Source: an uncultured Gammaproteobacteria bacterium (lineage in GTDB: Bacteria; Pseudomonadota; Gammaproteobacteria; SZUA-140). Taken from it: 8,158 bases of DNA. The stretch is from contig CALZMY010000248.1 in the NCBI GenBank assembly GCA_945788675.1, positions 1-8,158 on the forward strand, in the 5' to 3' direction. Each line of letters begins with the position of its first letter. Position 1 is the first letter of the stretch. A program made the translations under genes and the position numbers. Of the stretch, positions 7,068 to 8,158 are shown in pieces. The notes beneath the pieces are model-generated. The model was not told where the DNA came from and did not search any database. It saw nothing but the letters and a program-made list of their open reading frames with translations.

Positions 7068-7206
7068 TTTTCAGGCGACCGAAGGAAGTGCCCGTGGTAC
7101 GAGGAACGAAGTGACGAAGCAATCTCCTAACTTGATGAATCTTATAGTATTGAGATTGCCACGCTTCGCTCGCAATGACACATGACGTAATTAATCAGAG
7201 GTTCCT
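7051..7206. mobile_element. MITE-like element, 156 bp, flanked by TA
   Basis: The ends are inverted repeats: the left begins GAGAACCTCTAATTTAATT, and the reverse complement of the right begins AGGAACCTCTGATTAATT. Both ends abut a TA dinucleotide (7049-7050 and 7207-7208), as expected for the TA target duplication of IS630/Tc1-mariner-type transposition. No coding capacity is visible, so it would move only with a transposase supplied elsewhere. The interior is largely palindromic. I recognise the AGGAACCTCTGATTAA-type end as a recurring motif in proteobacterial genomes, but the family assignment is from memory. It overlaps the last codons and stop of engB. Confidence 0.75.
7099..7179. repeat. 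Internal palindromic arms of the MITE (GCAATCTC / GAGATTGC type)
   Basis: The left arm (7099-7126) ends CGAAGCAATCTC. The right arm (7152-7179) is its imperfect reverse complement, and read on the minus strand gives GTCATTGCGAGCGAAGCG followed by TGGCAATCTC. This word is a repeat motif I know from many unrelated bacterial genomes. The arms are separated by about 25 AT-rich bases, so either strand could fold into a long imperfect hairpin. Confidence 0.75.
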
Positions 7207-7211
7207 TAGAT

Positions 7212-7257
7212 AAAAAAATCCCCGGTTATTTTAGAGAGAGGGAGGGAATAACCGGGG
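7212..7257 (-). terminator. Strong Rho-independent terminator for minus-strand transcripts
   Basis: An 11-bp perfect stem (7220-7230 pairs with 7247-7257; CCCCGGTTATT / AATAACCGGGG) has a 16-base loop. On the minus strand it is followed by A and then seven T (complement of 7212-7218). It ends whatever comes leftward from polA, either the polA mRNA itself (stop at 7436) or a separate small RNA. On the plus strand no U-tract follows, so it should not stop engB transcripts efficiently. Confidence 0.85.
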
Positions 7258-7345
7258 GTTAAAACTCATACTGAGCTTGGGGTAGTTCAGTATGAGATAT
7301 TCACTCAGGGAGGCTGAGTGGCGTGTCCAAAGACACACTTGATAC
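7212..7345 (-). ncRNA. Candidate small RNA in the polA-engB interval (Spot 42 / ErsA locus)
   Basis: No gene lies between 7209 and 7435, yet four hairpins stand almost back to back. They are 7323-7336 (5 bp, 4-base loop), 7302-7320 (7 bp, 5-base loop), 7265-7296 (10 bp, 12-base loop) and the terminator stem at 7220-7257. Gaps between them are only 2 to 7 bases. Read on the minus strand the loops are pyrimidine- and C-rich (CCTCC, ACTACCCCAAGC, CCCTCCCTCTCTCT), and the last stem ends in a U7 tract. Enterobacterial spf (Spot 42) and Pseudomonas ersA lie at this same position and orientation relative to polA, which is known from those groups. The 5' end is uncertain: a TTGACA lies at 7411-7416 on the minus strand, but no good -10 follows at normal spacing. 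It could also be a processed polA 3' UTR. Confidence 0.5.
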
Positions 7346-7435
7346 ATATGACGGCCGATGTCAGGAAAAGTTCAGCTTTTTTTTAACTTTTTGCCAAAAA
7401 ATTATCAAAGTGTCAAAAATCGTGCCTGCTTCCCC

Positions 7436-8158
7436 TTAATGGGCTTCATCCCAGTTCTTGCCGCTACCGATATCAACCACGAGGGGTACGGCCAGTTTTG
7501 CCGCATCGCTCATGCAGCTGCGAATGCCTTCTCTTGCCGCTTCCAGACGCGCCTCTGTGACTTCGAAGACCAGCTCATCGTGTACCTGCATCACCATAGT
7601 GACGTCGCCAGGGCCATTATTACCTGATGGGTACTCTGCACCCAGGGGGCACTCTGCACCCAGGGGGCTCTCTATTTTGAGCCATGCGGAGGTCTTTAGC
7701 ATCGCCATTTTGATGATGTCGGCGGCACTGCCTTGCATCGGGGCGTTGATCGCGGCACGTTCGGCATACTGACGGCGTTGTGCATTACGGGCGTTGATCT
7801 CTGGCAGATAGAGGCGACGGCCGAAGATTGTCTCGACATAGCCATCGGCCCTGGCGCTTTCACGCATGCGGTCCATATAGGCCAGCACACCCGGGTAACG
7901 ACTAAAATAGAGGTCGATATACTCCTGCGCCTCGTGCCGGCCAACACTGAGCTGTTTGGCCAGCCCAAAGGCCGACATGCCGTAGATCAGGCCGAAGTTG
8001 ATCGCCTTGGCGCGACGCCGTTGTTCTGCGGTGACGCTGATGGGAGTGGTGTTAAATATCTCAGCAGCGGTGGCGCGGTGGATATCGTCACCGCGCTGAA
8101 AGGCGTCGAGTAACCCCGCGTCAGCGGAGAGGTGTGCCATGATGCGCAGTTCGATCTG
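7436..8158 (-). CDS. polA: DNA polymerase I, C-terminal polymerase domain (partial, N-terminus beyond window)
   Basis: The last 240 codons plus TAA of polA lie here; the frame runs on past the right edge. The fragment begins at QIELRIMAHLS, just inside motif A, so the first catalytic Asp lies immediately outside the window. Motif B (O-helix) RRRAKAINFGLIYG, at about 7979-8020, carries the dNTP-binding Lys and Tyr. Motif C QVHDELVFEV has its catalytic Asp codon at 7577-7579. The end GSGKNWDEAH matches the E. coli terminus closely, so the 3' end is complete. One oddity is an insertion of roughly 15-18 residues between WL and MVMQVHDE, built from a PLGAE tandem duplication and a Gly/Asn-rich tail. 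The enzyme fills gaps in repair and removes Okazaki primers. The gene converges on engB. Confidence 0.97.
   Translation of the reverse strand, partial: QIELRIMAHLSADAGLLDAFQRGDDIHRATAAEIFNTTPISVTAEQRRRAKAINFGLIYGMSAFGLAKQLSVGRHEAQEYIDLYFSRYPGVLAYMDRMRESARADGYVETIFGRRLYLPEINARNAQRRQYAERAAINAPMQGSAADIIKMAMLKTSAWLKIESPLGAECPLGAEYPSGNNGPGDVTMVMQVHDELVFEVTEARLEAAREGIRSCMSDAAKLAVPLVVDIGSGKNWDEAH
7632..7667. repeat. In-frame 18-bp tandem duplication inside polA
   Basis: Two copies of an 18-base unit (7632-7649 and 7650-7667) differ only at the first base (TACTCTGCACCCAGGGGG against CACTCTGCACCCAGGGGG). On the coding strand each gives PLGAE plus Cys or Tyr, and a third, degenerate copy (PSG) may lie on the 7620-7631 side. 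The reading frame is kept. Confidence 0.92.

Noticed and set aside
7051..7206. CRISPR or attachment-site reading of the repeats after engB.
   Set aside because: There is a single inverted-repeat pair with TA flanks, no regular direct repeats or spacers and no integrase, so a MITE fits better.
7388..7416. Minus-strand TTGACA at 7411-7416 as the promoter of the candidate sRNA.
   Set aside because: The -35 word is perfect, but at 16-18 base spacing the -10 reads GCAAAA, CAAAAA or AAAAAG; not reported as a promoter feature.

Overview
The window looks like chromosomal DNA of a gammaproteobacterium with roughly 50% G+C. The reasons are the convergent engB / polA pair, the dsbA plus EEP-hydrolase neighbours known next to it in pseudomonads and relatives, and an N-terminally short DUF58 protein of the gammaproteobacterial moxR-DUF58-tgpA type. 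No genus can be named from the sequence alone. No phage, plasmid, tRNA, rRNA or CRISPR sequence is visible.

Left part (1-3889, minus strand): a three-gene operon read moxR -> DUF58 -> tgpA. It encodes an AAA+ MoxR ATPase, a membrane-anchored DUF58 protein and a multi-pass membrane transglutaminase-like protein that runs off the left edge. Gaps are 33 and 10 bases, so the three are probably co-transcribed and act together at the inner membrane. An intrinsic terminator at 3942-3967 closes the preceding transcription unit.

Middle (4018-5656, minus strand): an endonuclease/exonuclease/phosphatase-fold hydrolase with all expected catalytic residues, then dsbA, the periplasmic disulfide oxidase. 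A perfect 11-bp inverted repeat with no U-tract lies between them.

Right part: a divergent promoter region (5657-5890) separates dsbA from a small stand-alone cyclic-nucleotide-binding-fold protein (5891-6382, plus), followed by engB (6432-7067, plus), a ribosome-assembly GTPase. In pseudomonads cytochrome c4 genes occupy the space between dsbA and engB; here the cNMP-fold gene does. polA (minus) enters from the right edge and converges on engB.

The 368-base engB-polA gap has no gene but is the most structured part of the window. A 156-bp MITE-like element (7051-7206) with TA at both flanks sits on the 3' end of engB and supplies its last codons and stop. Next come four tightly packed hairpins (7217-7336), the last of which, read on the minus strand, is a strong intrinsic terminator. 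Enterobacteria encode the small RNA Spot 42 in this same polA-engB interval and Pseudomonas encodes ErsA there, so a minus-strand sRNA is the main candidate discovery. polA also carries an in-frame 18-bp tandem duplication just before its motif C.
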